A stretch of 41,686 nt of DNA from an uncultured Bacteroidales bacterium (GTDB taxonomy: Bacteria > Bacteroidota > Bacteroidia > Bacteroidales > UBA3663). Below, piece after piece: positions 8,327 to 15,873 of the stretch. Under the pieces are notes generated by a model that searched no databases, was not told where the DNA came from, and saw nothing but the letters and a program-made list of their open reading frames with translations. Made by a program: the position numbers and the translations under genes. Every line of letters begins with the position of its first letter. The first letter of the stretch is position 1. The DNA lies in contig CACZAY010000001.1 of assembly GCA_902779265.1 (NCBI GenBank), forward strand, positions 1 through 41,686, written 5' to 3'.

Positions 8327-9298
8327 ATGACCCTATCCATCATCCTCCCCGTCTATAACGTCGCGCCCTATATTGGCCGATGTCTCACGTCCATTTTGGG
8401 GCAGTTGGCCGATGTCAATGCCGAGGTCATTCTGGTCGATGACTGCTGCACGGACGACAGCATCGCGCTGGCAACGAAGGTCATCGGCCAAGACCCGCAC
8501 TTCCGCATCGTCAGGCACGGGCAGAACCGCGGACTGAGTGCGGCGCGGAACACGGGAATGGCCTCGGCCACAGGTGATTACGTGCTTTTTGTCGATTCGG
8601 ACGACGTGTTGGCCGACGGTTGCCTCGCTACGTTGGTTTCGTTGGCCGATGCCCATCCCGACGCCGATGTCGTGGTCGGCCGGTTCGATGAATTTGAGGC
8701 CGATGGCGAATTCCGTCCGGCCAAGTGGCGGCAGCATGGCGGCGTGTACGATGGCGACGTCATTGCGCCGTATCTGAACAGCGACATTCCCGTGACGGCG
8801 TGGAACAAGTTGTGCCGCACTAAGTTCTTGTCGGCCAATGCGTTGATGTTTGAAGAAGGGCTCGTTCACGAAGATGCTTTGTGGAGTTTTCAGGTCGCCT
8901 GCTGTGCGCGCAAGGTCGTTGTGGCCGATGCCGTGACCTACCACTACAGACAGCGCGGCGGCTCGCTCGACAGGCAGGACAACCGGCCGTTGCATTGGCA
9001 GCATTATGGCCGCGTCTATGCCCTTCAGACCGACTTCGTCTTCGCGCACGGACTGCAACGGAACAGGTTGATATTCAAGACGGTCGAGAAAAATCGTTTC
9101 CAGCTTTTGGCCGATGCCTGCTGTGGCGACCGCGCGACGTTCGACGCCTTGTACGCCCTGCTACGCGACCACGTCGGCTGGAACCTTTGGCAACGGACGG
9201 CGGTCGTTTTTCCGGGCTTGAAGCCGTGGCTGCGCAACTTGCATTGGTCGTTGCCAGGAAGCATCGGCCGATGGATATTCGCAAAAATTTATGGATAA
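8327..9298 (+). CDS. GT2-family glycosyltransferase
   Basis: The protein has 323 residues. A standard GT2 (GT-A) N-terminal domain is plain: LSIILPVYNVAPYIGRCLTS, VILVDDCCTDDS, RGLSAARNTGMASATGDYVLFVDSDD, where the final Asp-Ser-Asp is the donor/metal site. The catalytic-base region is likely near FEEGLVHEDALW. It adds a single sugar to a lipid-linked saccharide in the cytoplasm. It starts 3 bases after the previous stop and its own end overlaps the next gene by 8 bases, so it is inside the operon. GC-rich and dense in the GGCCRATG motif (9 sites), like the resident chromosome. Donor and linkage unknown. Confidence 0.88.
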   Translation: MTLSIILPVYNVAPYIGRCLTSILGQLADVNAEVILVDDCCTDDSIALATKVIGQDPHFRIVRHGQNRGLSAARNTGMASATGDYVLFVDSDDVLADGCLATLVSLADAHPDADVVVGRFDEFEADGEFRPAKWRQHGGVYDGDVIAPYLNSDIPVTAWNKLCRTKFLSANALMFEEGLVHEDALWSFQVACCARKVVVADAVTYHYRQRGGSLDRQDNRPLHWQHYGRVYALQTDFVFAHGLQRNRLIFKTVEKNRFQLLADACCGDRATFDALYALLRDHVGWNLWQRTAVVFPGLKPWLRNLHWSLPGSIGRWIFAKIYG

Positions 9299-10226
9299 AC
9301 CGATGGAAAACAATCGTATAGCTGCAATCATATTGACCAAGGACGAGGCGCGCCACATCGAGCGTTGCATCCGTTCGATCAAGGGCATCTGCGACGAAAT
9401 CTTCGTTATCGACTCGCTGAGCACTGACGACACTGAGGCATTGGCCATGAAAGCCGGTGCATCGGCCGTGCTGAAAAATCCGTGGAAGAACTACGCGACT
9501 CAGTTCAACTGGGGCTTGGCCAATGCTCCGATCACGGCCGACTGGGTGTGGCGCATCGATGCCGACGAATACATCACGCCGCTTTTGGCCGATGAGGTTG
9601 CTGCGACGTTACGGCGGATTGGGTCATCGGCCAACGACATCAACGGAATCTACGTGCGCAAACGGATTGATTTCCTTGGCCGACCGCTGTTGCATGGCGG
9701 CTGGTATCCGCAATACCACCTCAAGATCTGGCGGCGCGGACATGGCACGTGCGAGAACCGTTGGATGGACGAGCATATCCGCCTGACCGACGGTTCGACC
9801 GTCACCATCGACCGCCGCGGTGCCGACCAGGTGGATGCTAACTTGAACGACCTGACGTGGTGGACGCAGAAACACAACGGCTACGCGACCCGCGAAATGG
9901 TTGATATGCTGATGATTGAATACGGCCTTGACGACAGTGCAAAGGAGATTCGGCCGCGTCTGCTGGGCACTGCGCCCGAGCGGAAACGTTGGCTGAAAAT
10001 CAAGTACGTACGTTGTCCGCTGTTCGTGCGGCCGCTGCTGAATTTCCTGTACCGCTACATCATCCTCGGCGGATTTCTGGACGGGAAGGAGGGTCTCCAA
10101 TGGCATTTCCTGCAAGGCTGTTGGTACCGCTTCCTCGTCGATGCGAAGATCTGGGAGGTCCGACATCGTTTCCATAACGACCGCAGTGCGATTGAACGCT
10201 GGCTGAGGGAAGAATATGGAGTGTGA
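9291..10226 (+). CDS. GT2-family glycosyltransferase, WaaE/KdtX (LPS core)-like
   Basis: The protein has 311 residues. The N-terminus IAAIILTKDEARHIERCIRSIKGICDEIFVIDSLSTDDT and WVWRIDADEYI (Asp-Ala-Asp as DxD) match the GT2 subgroup that includes WaaE/LgtF, which add glucose to the lipopolysaccharide inner core. FLGRPLLHGGWYPQYHLKIWRRG and the C-terminal YRYIILGGFLDGKEG are also typical of the group, and the C-terminus has an amphipathic segment suggesting membrane association. ATG 9291 overlaps the upstream gene by 8 bases; a second ATG lies at 9303. It is the last gene of the polysaccharide run; an 81-base gap separates it from sod. Confidence 0.8.
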   Translation: MDKPMENNRIAAIILTKDEARHIERCIRSIKGICDEIFVIDSLSTDDTEALAMKAGASAVLKNPWKNYATQFNWGLANAPITADWVWRIDADEYITPLLADEVAATLRRIGSSANDINGIYVRKRIDFLGRPLLHGGWYPQYHLKIWRRGHGTCENRWMDEHIRLTDGSTVTIDRRGADQVDANLNDLTWWTQKHNGYATREMVDMLMIEYGLDDSAKEIRPRLLGTAPERKRWLKIKYVRCPLFVRPLLNFLYRYIILGGFLDGKEGLQWHFLQGCWYRFLVDAKIWEVRHRFHNDRSAIERWLREEYGV

Positions 10227-10307
10227 AAAACTCCATTAGTCAAATCGAATTATGCAAAATGAATAATCTTAATCATAATCTATAAACCCATTAACATTCA
10301 AACAACT

Positions 10308-10919
10308 ATGAAAAAGACAATGCCAAACAACGGACAATTTGAGTTGATCACCCTGCCGTATGCGCCCGACGCATTGGAACCCGTCATTTCGGCGCAGACC
10401 ATTGGCTTTCATCACGGAAAACATTTGCAGACCTACGTCACGAACCTGAACGCGATTCTGGCCGATGGCAAGTTCGCCGGCAAGTCGCTCGAAGAGATTG
10501 TCTCTGTGGCCGATGGCGCAGCCTTCAACAACGCCGGCCAGATACTGAACCACAACCTCTATTTCACGCAGTTTGCCGCGCCGAAGCAGGGTAATGCGCC
10601 GATTGGGACATTGGCCGCAGCCATCGAAAAGCAGTTCGGCTCGTTCGATGCCTTCCGCGAGGAGTTCGAGAAGAAGGGCGCGGGCCTTTTCGGTTCGGGT
10701 TGGGTGTGGCTTTCGGCCGATGCAGATGGCGCGCTCCACATCACGCAGGAGGGCAACGCCGGCAATCCGTTGACCAAAGGGTTGACCCCGCTCTTGACCT
10801 TCGACGTGTGGGAACATGCCTACTATCTCGACTTCCAGAACCGCCGCGCGGCCTATCTGTCGGCACTTTGGCAGATTGTGAACTGGCAGGAGGTCGAGCA
10901 ACGATACATCGGCCGATAA
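10308..10919 (+). CDS. sodB: Superoxide dismutase, Fe/Mn type
   Basis: The protein has 203 residues and converts superoxide to oxygen and hydrogen peroxide. Metal ligands by alignment to the family are His35 (FHHGKH), His82 (NHNLYF), Asp166 and His170 (TFDVWEHAYY). The segment FNNAGQILNHNLYFTQF, with Gln78 in the N-terminal half, is like the iron-type and cambialistic enzymes of Bacteroidota such as that of Porphyromonas gingivalis, so iron or either metal is likely. There is no signal peptide, so it is cytoplasmic. ATG 10308 is used. It is preceded by an AT-rich 81-base gap that could hold a promoter, though I see no clear TAnnTTTG there. A GH30 gene follows after 22 bases and may share the transcript. 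Confidence 0.95.
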   Translation: MKKTMPNNGQFELITLPYAPDALEPVISAQTIGFHHGKHLQTYVTNLNAILADGKFAGKSLEEIVSVADGAAFNNAGQILNHNLYFTQFAAPKQGNAPIGTLAAAIEKQFGSFDAFREEFEKKGAGLFGSGWVWLSADADGALHITQEGNAGNPLTKGLTPLLTFDVWEHAYYLDFQNRRAAYLSALWQIVNWQEVEQRYIGR

Positions 10920-10941
10920 CCCGATAATCCTCCCCAAAAAT

Positions 10942-12405
10942 ATGAAACGAATCACCTTCATTGGCCTCTGCATCCTCAGTTTTATGGCCAATGTCCATGC
11001 GGCGGAACCCGATGCCACGACTGGCGCGTCGGCCACCGCATCGAACGCAAAAATTATCGAACAGCCGATAGTCATCGACGCCGAAAAACGTGCCCAGACC
11101 CTCGAAGGATGGGGCGTGAGCCTCTGCTGGTGGGCCAACATGACTGGCCGTTGGACGGACGACCGCATTGACACGCTGGTTCATTGGCTGACGTCGCCCA
11201 ATGGGTTGAACTACAACATTTTCCGCTACAACATCCCGGGCGGAGATGACCCGAACTGGGCGCATTGCGAGCCGCATCACATGGGCAAAGGCAAGGGGCT
11301 GAGGGCCGAGATGCCTGGCTTCAAGGTGCATCCCGATTCGGCCTACGACTGGGCGGCCGACAGCGCACAGATCAAGGTGCTGCGAAGGATATGTGAGGTA
11401 CGGCCGGATGCCATCTTCGAAGCGTTCAGCAACAGCGCGCCGTGGTGGATGACGGTGAGCGGTTGTGTGGGCGGACACGACGACCCGAACAAGGACAATC
11501 TTGCGCCCGAACGCTACGCGGATTTTGCACAATATCTGCTCGACGTGTGCCGCTATTTCCGCGATTCATTGGCCATCGAGTTCCGCACTTTGGAGCCGTT
11601 CAACGAGCCATACACGAACTATTGGAACCGCAGCGGCAGTCAGGAGGGCTGCCATTTCGAGGCCGAGTCGCAGGTCGAGATGCTCAAGGTGCTGCATCCG
11701 ATGTTGCAGGCTTCGGGACTGAAGACGGTCATTTCGGCATCGGACGAGACATCGACCAAGGCTTCACTGCGCGACCTGAAGATTTACGGCGATGCTACGC
11801 GGTTTTTGGGCCAATGGAACGTGCACACCTATCATGCGAAGAATGACGAACGCGCTGAGATTCATCGCATTGCGCAGGAAAAAGGTCTGCGCCTTTGGAT
11901 GAGCGAGAGCGGCGACGGCGGACGTGGCATCGGCGGAAATATCCGTATGTTGCAGCGGCTTTTCGACGATATGCGCTACCTGCAACCCGTGGCGTGGGTC
12001 GACTGGCAGTACGTCGAGGAGTTCACCGACCAATGGAATCTGGTGCGCGGCCGATGGAGCGAACAGTCGTTCGAAAAAGTGCCGAATTTCTTTGTGCGCC
12101 AACAGGTTACACGGTTCATCCGTCAGGGCTACACGTTCCTGCAGGTGGCCGATGAGCAGACATTGGCCGCAATCTCGCCCGACGGCACGGAGATTGTCAT
12201 CGTTCGGCTGAACAACGAGCGTAACGACGTTGCCGCAACCTACGACCTCGGCGCATTGGCCGACCGATTGCCCGATTCCGTTGCGACCTACACGACATCG
12301 GCCACACAACAACTTGAGCCGGGTTCGATTCCGGTTTTGGCCAATGCCTTGCGGCTCAATCTCAAGCCGCGCAGTGTGGTGACGTGCGTCGTGAAGTTGA
12401 AATGA
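10942..12405 (+). CDS. Secreted GH30-family glycoside hydrolase
   Basis: The protein has 487 residues. A signal peptide of about 20 residues ends VHA-AEPD. The beta strand QTLEGWGVSLCWWANMTG is the GH30 opening. The acid/base is probably Glu222 in RTLEPFNEPY and the nucleophile Glu322 in LWMSESGDGG; the C-terminal 90 residues (about 400-487) form the beta-sandwich that accompanies the barrel in this family. The WWANMTG form resembles endo-beta-1,6-galactanase-type GH30 enzymes, but xylan or other glycans remain possible. The gene lies 22 bases after sod with no clear promoter of its own and ends just before a two-way terminator. Motif-dense, GC-rich DNA. Confidence 0.8.
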   Translation: MKRITFIGLCILSFMANVHAAEPDATTGASATASNAKIIEQPIVIDAEKRAQTLEGWGVSLCWWANMTGRWTDDRIDTLVHWLTSPNGLNYNIFRYNIPGGDDPNWAHCEPHHMGKGKGLRAEMPGFKVHPDSAYDWAADSAQIKVLRRICEVRPDAIFEAFSNSAPWWMTVSGCVGGHDDPNKDNLAPERYADFAQYLLDVCRYFRDSLAIEFRTLEPFNEPYTNYWNRSGSQEGCHFEAESQVEMLKVLHPMLQASGLKTVISASDETSTKASLRDLKIYGDATRFLGQWNVHTYHAKNDERAEIHRIAQEKGLRLWMSESGDGGRGIGGNIRMLQRLFDDMRYLQPVAWVDWQYVEEFTDQWNLVRGRWSEQSFEKVPNFFVRQQVTRFIRQGYTFLQVADEQTLAAISPDGTEIVIVRLNNERNDVAATYDLGALADRLPDSVATYTTSATQQLEPGSIPVLANALRLNLKPRSVVTCVVKLK

Positions 12406-12424
12406 CCCGTCCGTCAACAAGATG

Positions 12425-12460
12425 AAAACGGCTCAGATTCGCAAGGATCTGAGCCGTTTT
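12425..12460. terminator. Bidirectional intrinsic terminator
   Basis: A perfect inverted repeat, AAAACGGCTCAGAT at 12425-12438 and its complement at 12447-12460, closes an 8-base loop and has a T run on either side. It sits between two convergent genes (GH30 and the NAD(P)HX dehydratase), so it can serve both strands. Confidence 0.9.
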
Positions 12461-12464
12461 TGTT

Positions 12465-13280
12465 TTACCTCTCGACGCTCCGGAACGCGCTTCCGATGTG
12501 TGCGATTATGTCCGATGGCAGCAGCGACTCCATGCTTTGGTTGTCGGCCAATGCCATATCGCCCGCCGATGCGTGTAGCCAGACGCCGAGCGCAGCCGCC
12601 TCCTCTGGGGCGTAGTGTTGAGCCCGGAGTGCCGTGATGATGCCCGTCAGCACATCGCCGCTGCCGCCCACGGCCATTCCCGCATTGCCACGTTCGGTGT
12701 TGATGAGGCATCGGCCATCGGGACAGAAAACCCTCGTCTGGTGGCTCTTCACGACGACCACTACGCGATTTTTTTCGGCCAATGCCTGCGGTTCATCGCC
12801 CAGCCGCTTCATTTCGCCGACGTGGGGCGTGAGGATTGCCCCCTCGGGCACGAGGTCGATCCATTCGCGGTGTTGGGCCAGGATGTTGAGCGCATCGGCG
12901 TCGAGCACCATCGGGCCGTGCCATTGGCCAAGCAGGTCGCGTAGTGCCTCGTGTGTGTCGGGGTGTTGGCCAAGTCCGGGGCCGATGCCGATGACCTCCG
13001 TGTCGCGCGGTACCTCGATCCGGGAGTGGTGGCCGTCGTCCGCGTCGCAGTCGCATTTCGCCTCGGGGATGCCCAGCTGCATGATTTCGTAGCCGCAACG
13101 GGGCACGCGCACCGTCAGTAGACCCACGCCGCCACGCATACAGGCACGCGCCGAGAGCAGCGCTGCGCCCATCATGCCACGGCTTCCGGCCACGAGCAGG
13201 GCACGTCCGTAGTCGCCCTTGTGCGTGTCGGGTCGGCGCGGGCGGTAGATTTGTCGGATGAGTTCGGGTGTGATGGTCAT
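12465..13280 (-). CDS. nnrD: ADP-dependent NAD(P)H-hydrate dehydratase
   Basis: The protein has 271 residues and a ribokinase-like fold. It repairs hydrated NADH/NADPH using ADP. Recognised motifs are HKGDYGRALLVAGSRGMMGAA near the N-terminus, IGPGLG, VLDADALN, ILTPHVGEMKRL and the nucleotide-binding NAGMAVGGSGDVLTGII near the C-terminus. The N-terminal epimerase domain (NnrE) that is fused to it in many bacteria is absent. Its ATG (13280) overlaps the stop of the TonB-like gene by 4 bases (ATGA), making it the last gene of a four-gene coupled operon. A housekeeping repair enzyme placed behind TonB-like genes is unexpected; the link may be only positional. Confidence 0.92.
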   Translation of the reverse strand: MTITPELIRQIYRPRRPDTHKGDYGRALLVAGSRGMMGAALLSARACMRGGVGLLTVRVPRCGYEIMQLGIPEAKCDCDADDGHHSRIEVPRDTEVIGIGPGLGQHPDTHEALRDLLGQWHGPMVLDADALNILAQHREWIDLVPEGAILTPHVGEMKRLGDEPQALAEKNRVVVVVKSHQTRVFCPDGRCLINTERGNAGMAVGGSGDVLTGIITALRAQHYAPEEAAALGVWLHASAGDMALADNQSMESLLPSDIIAHIGSAFRSVER

Positions 13281-14020
13281 TTTTTCGACTTTGATTTATT
13301 TTGAGGGTACATGTATTTCATAAGATCAAGTTTCATTTCCGTTTTTTTCATTAGCTGTTCTTTCATTAGCTGTGTCCGACATTGTGTAGAGTTCCACCGG
13401 AACGTGATGGGCAGGACATATTTGACACGGACAGGCTTGCCTTGCCACTCGGGGTTCCATTTCGGCATCATCTTGACGATGCGGACAGCCTCTTCCGACA
13501 GACGTTCATCGGGTGAATTCACCACTTCGATGTCCGTAATCGCCCCGTCTTTTTCTATGTTGAAACTCAGCGTGACACGCCCCTCGATACTGTCGCGCGC
13601 GGCACTGATTGGATATTTCATATTTTTCCATATGAATTTCATCAACGCAGCCTCGCCACCTGGAAAATTGGCTCGCCGTTCAACGATCGAACCCATAAGA
13701 GGAGTACCTTCTTCGATTTCTTGGGAAGATACCACTGTATCGCATTGCGTAGTTGGGACTTGTGGCGCATTGGCCGCAAACGCCGCCGAAATGCCCAGCG
13801 ACAATCCGACGAGCGACACTGCCTTTCCGGCCGCGCGGCGCAGTGAGAGCTGGTTTTCGATGTATCGCACCTCAGCCTCGCACTTCGGACACGTACCTTG
13901 ACATTCGCCCTCGTGGTGGCAGTCTGTGGTCTCGTAAGGAATGTCATTGGCCAATGCGATTTGTCGTCGCACGTCGCGCAAGGCGTTGCAGATTTTCTTT
14001 CCTCGTTTCATGGTGGTCAT
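13277..14020 (-). CDS. TonB C-terminal domain protein with N-terminal Cys cluster (single CTD)
   Basis: The protein has 247 residues. The N-terminal soluble part MKRGKKICNALRDVRRQIA... is followed by CHHEGECQGTCPKC (Cys-x5-Cys-x3-Cys-x2-Cys), which looks metal-binding, then one transmembrane segment (KAVSLVGLSLGISAAFA). Residues about 115-210 are a TonB-type C-terminal domain: FPGGEAALMKFIWKNMKYP, GRVTLSFNIEKDGAITDIEVV, MPKWNPEWQGKPVRVKYVLPITF. There is no long Pro-rich spacer. The last 35 residues (LMKEQLMKKTEMKLDLMKY...) are a Lys/Met-rich extension absent from the paralogue. Start 14020 overlaps the radical SAM stop by ATGA; MKRG at 14011 is possible. Role: envelope energy transduction or cell-envelope sensing, not proven. 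Confidence 0.8.
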   Translation of the reverse strand: MTTMKRGKKICNALRDVRRQIALANDIPYETTDCHHEGECQGTCPKCEAEVRYIENQLSLRRAAGKAVSLVGLSLGISAAFAANAPQVPTTQCDTVVSSQEIEEGTPLMGSIVERRANFPGGEAALMKFIWKNMKYPISAARDSIEGRVTLSFNIEKDGAITDIEVVNSPDERLSEEAVRIVKMMPKWNPEWQGKPVRVKYVLPITFRWNSTQCRTQLMKEQLMKKTEMKLDLMKYMYPQNKSKSKK

Positions 14021-14625
14021 TTGATTTTATAGTTGAACAGGTCAAAGTCGTTGAATCCCATCTTGGCCAATGCCTCACGGCTCTCCAGCTGCATCTGCGG
14101 CGAGTTGAAGTCGGGGATGAGCGGGATGCGCAACGTGCAGCGATCCTGCAAGCCGGCATCGGCCAGAATATTCAGGTTGGCCAACAGTGCGTCGATGGGG
14201 CGATTGGTGTAGCCGAGGTAGGTCGCGGGGTGCATGTCCTTCACGTCGATGATCCAATGGTCGATGACGGGCAGCAGTTCGCGCATGTGGCTCGTGGCGA
14301 CGGCGAGGCTCGTCTCGATGTAGATGTGCCACGGTTGCGGGGCGATTTTGCGGAATCGGGCGATGAAACGGCTGCGCAGGGCAGGTTCGCCGCCGCCGAA
14401 GCAGATGCCGCCGCCCGTGGCCTGGAAATAGATGTCATCGACCGCCACGATGTCGAGCAGTTCCTCGGGCGTGACGCTGCGGCTCGGTTTCCGATGGCAC
14501 TGCGGGTTGAGACACCATTTGCAATGCAGTGGGCATCGGCCGAAAGCGACCAAGGTGGTCACGCCGTCGCCGTCGGTCGGGATGCGGTGGCGCGAGATGC
14601 CGATGATGGGAGCGGGCGGGATCAT
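14017..14625 (-). CDS. Radical SAM protein of the activating-enzyme type
   Basis: The protein has 202 residues. The cluster motif is CPLHCKWC (Cys-x3-Cys-x2-Cys) in VAFGRCPLHCKWCLNPQCH, followed by the SAM-binding GGGICFGGGEP. The size and the sequences YIETSLAVATSH, IIDVKDMHPATYLGYT and RIPLIPDFN resemble glycyl-radical-enzyme activases (PflA type), though the extra ferredoxin-like cluster insert is missing. No glycyl radical enzyme is nearby, so the substrate is unknown. The ATG at 14625 lies in an ATGA overlap with the stop of the upstream TonB-like gene, which fixes the start over the longer frame to 14694. It is flanked on both sides by Cys-cluster TonB-like genes. Confidence 0.85.
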   Translation of the reverse strand: MIPPAPIIGISRHRIPTDGDGVTTLVAFGRCPLHCKWCLNPQCHRKPSRSVTPEELLDIVAVDDIYFQATGGGICFGGGEPALRSRFIARFRKIAPQPWHIYIETSLAVATSHMRELLPVIDHWIIDVKDMHPATYLGYTNRPIDALLANLNILADAGLQDRCTLRIPLIPDFNSPQMQLESREALAKMGFNDFDLFNYKIK

Positions 14626-15665
14626 AGTCTGAACGTGACGGGCATGGCGAACTTCACACGGACAGGCTTGCCTTCGTGTATTGCAGGTTTCCATTTGGGC
14701 ATTTTCTTGATGACGCGGATGGCCTCCCTCGAAAGTGCATCGTCTGGTGAACGTAGGACCTTGATTGTGGAGAACTTACCGTCTTTTTCAAGAATGAAAG
14801 TCAGTATTACGCGGCCCTGGATGCCTTTTCGTGCGGCCGATGGTGGATAGTCCAGATTTTCCTTGATGAATTTCATCATCGCATAATCACCGCCCGGATA
14901 TTCGGGCTGCTGGTCTGGTGTTCCTTCGAAAACCGCATCCTCTTCGGTCGCTGCGGTGTCCGCTTTTTCCGTTTTTATGGCCGATGGATTTATTTTTTTC
15001 GACTTTTGTTGTGCCGCGTTCAGGCGGAAGGTGATGGGCAGGACATACTTGGTGCGGACAGGCTTGCCTAATCGTCTTTCGGGCTTCCATTTGGGCATCA
15101 TCTTGACGACGCGGATAGCTTCCTGCGACAGTTGTTCATCGGGTGAACGCATTACTTCGACATTGGTGATTGAGCCGTCCTCTTCAACGTCGAAACTCAG
15201 CGTTACGCGACCCTGGATGCTGTCTCGTGCGGCATCGGCGGGATAGCGCAGGTTATCCTCGATGAATTTCATCAGTGCGGCCTCCCCGCCCGGAAATTCG
15301 GGCTGTTGTTCTATTAAGCCGAAAATCATGTTCTCTTCGGTCGCTGTGGTGTCGTTCTGGCCAATTGTTTCGACGGCGGTGGAATCTTTTATATCATTTT
15401 TGGCCGATGCCTGTGGTGCATTGGCCGCAAAAGCCGCCGAAATGCCCAACGACAGGCCGACGAGCGACACCGCCTTGCCGGCCGCGCGGCGCAGGGTGAG
15501 TTCGCGTTCGATGTAGCGCACCTCCGATTCGCACTTGGGGCAGGTGCCGGGGCATTGGCTGCCGTCGTGCGGACACGGCGTGATTTCGTAGGGGATGCCG
15601 TTGGCGTCTGCAATCTGCTTGCGCACCTGCTTGAGGGAGGTGCAGACCTTTTTCCCGTATTTCAT
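14622..15665 (-). CDS. TonB-like protein with N-terminal Cys cluster and two tandem TonB C-terminal domains
   Basis: The protein has 347 residues and the same plan as its paralogue at 13277: MKYGKKVCTSLKQVRKQIA, the Cys cluster CPHDGSQCPGTCPKC (Cys-x6-Cys-x3-Cys-x2-Cys), a single membrane segment KAVSLVGLSLGISAAFA, then two TonB-type domains. The first has FPGGEAALMKFIEDNLRYP and VLPITFRL, the second YPGGDYAMMKFIKENLDYP and AMPVTFRL, joined by a short Lys/Ala/Thr linker. The start at 15665 is preferred to the longer frame (15737) because the family N-terminus begins MKxGKKxC and a promoter lies at 15747-15754. First gene of the operon. Confidence 0.82.
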   Translation of the reverse strand: MKYGKKVCTSLKQVRKQIADANGIPYEITPCPHDGSQCPGTCPKCESEVRYIERELTLRRAAGKAVSLVGLSLGISAAFAANAPQASAKNDIKDSTAVETIGQNDTTATEENMIFGLIEQQPEFPGGEAALMKFIEDNLRYPADAARDSIQGRVTLSFDVEEDGSITNVEVMRSPDEQLSQEAIRVVKMMPKWKPERRLGKPVRTKYVLPITFRLNAAQQKSKKINPSAIKTEKADTAATEEDAVFEGTPDQQPEYPGGDYAMMKFIKENLDYPPSAARKGIQGRVILTFILEKDGKFSTIKVLRSPDDALSREAIRVIKKMPKWKPAIHEGKPVRVKFAMPVTFRL

Positions 15666-15746
15666 AGCGTTAGTTTGGTTTATGAGAAGTCGGGTTGGAC
15701 GGCGACATTGGCCAAAAGCCAAATCTTGTCGGTTCAATCACGGCCG

Positions 15747-15778
15747 CAAAGATAGTGATTCTTGCGCCATCGGCCAAA
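15747..15778 (-). promoter_or_regulatory. Bacteroidota-type promoter for the TonB/radical SAM operon
   Basis: On the minus strand TATCTTTG (15754 to 15747) matches the -7 consensus TAnnTTTG of the primary sigma factor of Bacteroidota, and TTTG at 15778-15775 lies 20 bases upstream, as expected for the -33 element. The start codon at 15665 is about 80 bases downstream. Confidence 0.75.
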
Positions 15779-15818
15779 AATAATCGACGAACGACACAAA
15801 ATAATCGACGAACGACAC
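15777..15818. repeat. Two 21-base direct repeats just upstream of the -33 element
   Basis: The 21-base unit AAAATAATCGACGAACGACAC occurs at 15777-15797 and 15798-15818 with no mismatch. Twenty-one bases are two helical turns, and the pair abuts the -33 element of the operon promoter, so an activator or repressor binding pair is possible; a chance duplication is also possible. The next bases (CGTACG) extend a short palindrome. Confidence 0.7.
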
Positions 15819-15873
15819 GGCGTACGTCGATTGGAGGGGGAAAAGGTGTGTTTTATGGCCAATGCCGCGCGGC

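Larger units (their letters stand above)
8327..12405. repeat. Region dense in the iterated motif CATYGGCC / GGCCRATG
   Basis: Reading line by line I count 29 occurrences of the 8-mer GGCCRATG or its complement CATYGGCC here, examples being 8375-8382, 8821-8840 and 9262-9273 (full 12-base CATCGGCCGATG). Elsewhere the full CATTGGCCAATG form occurs at 13945-13956, 18733-18744, 24510-24521, 39409-39420 and 39964-39975, and CATTGGCCGATG at 37256-37267. The motif lies on both strands, in different reading frames (coding Ala-Asn/Asp or Ile-Gly-Gln/Arg) and in spacers such as 15712, 16808 and 27453. Its core is the palindrome YGGCCR. Function unknown. Confidence 0.85.

Noticed and set aside
10227-10307. 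Promoter of sod
   Set aside because: The gap is AT-rich and a promoter is likely, but I could not find a TAnnTTTG with a -33 partner, so none is annotated.
15276-15499. Small plus-strand frames opposite the TonB-like genes
   Set aside because: They are mirror frames of the conserved TonB-like coding sequence and carry no domain or start signal.
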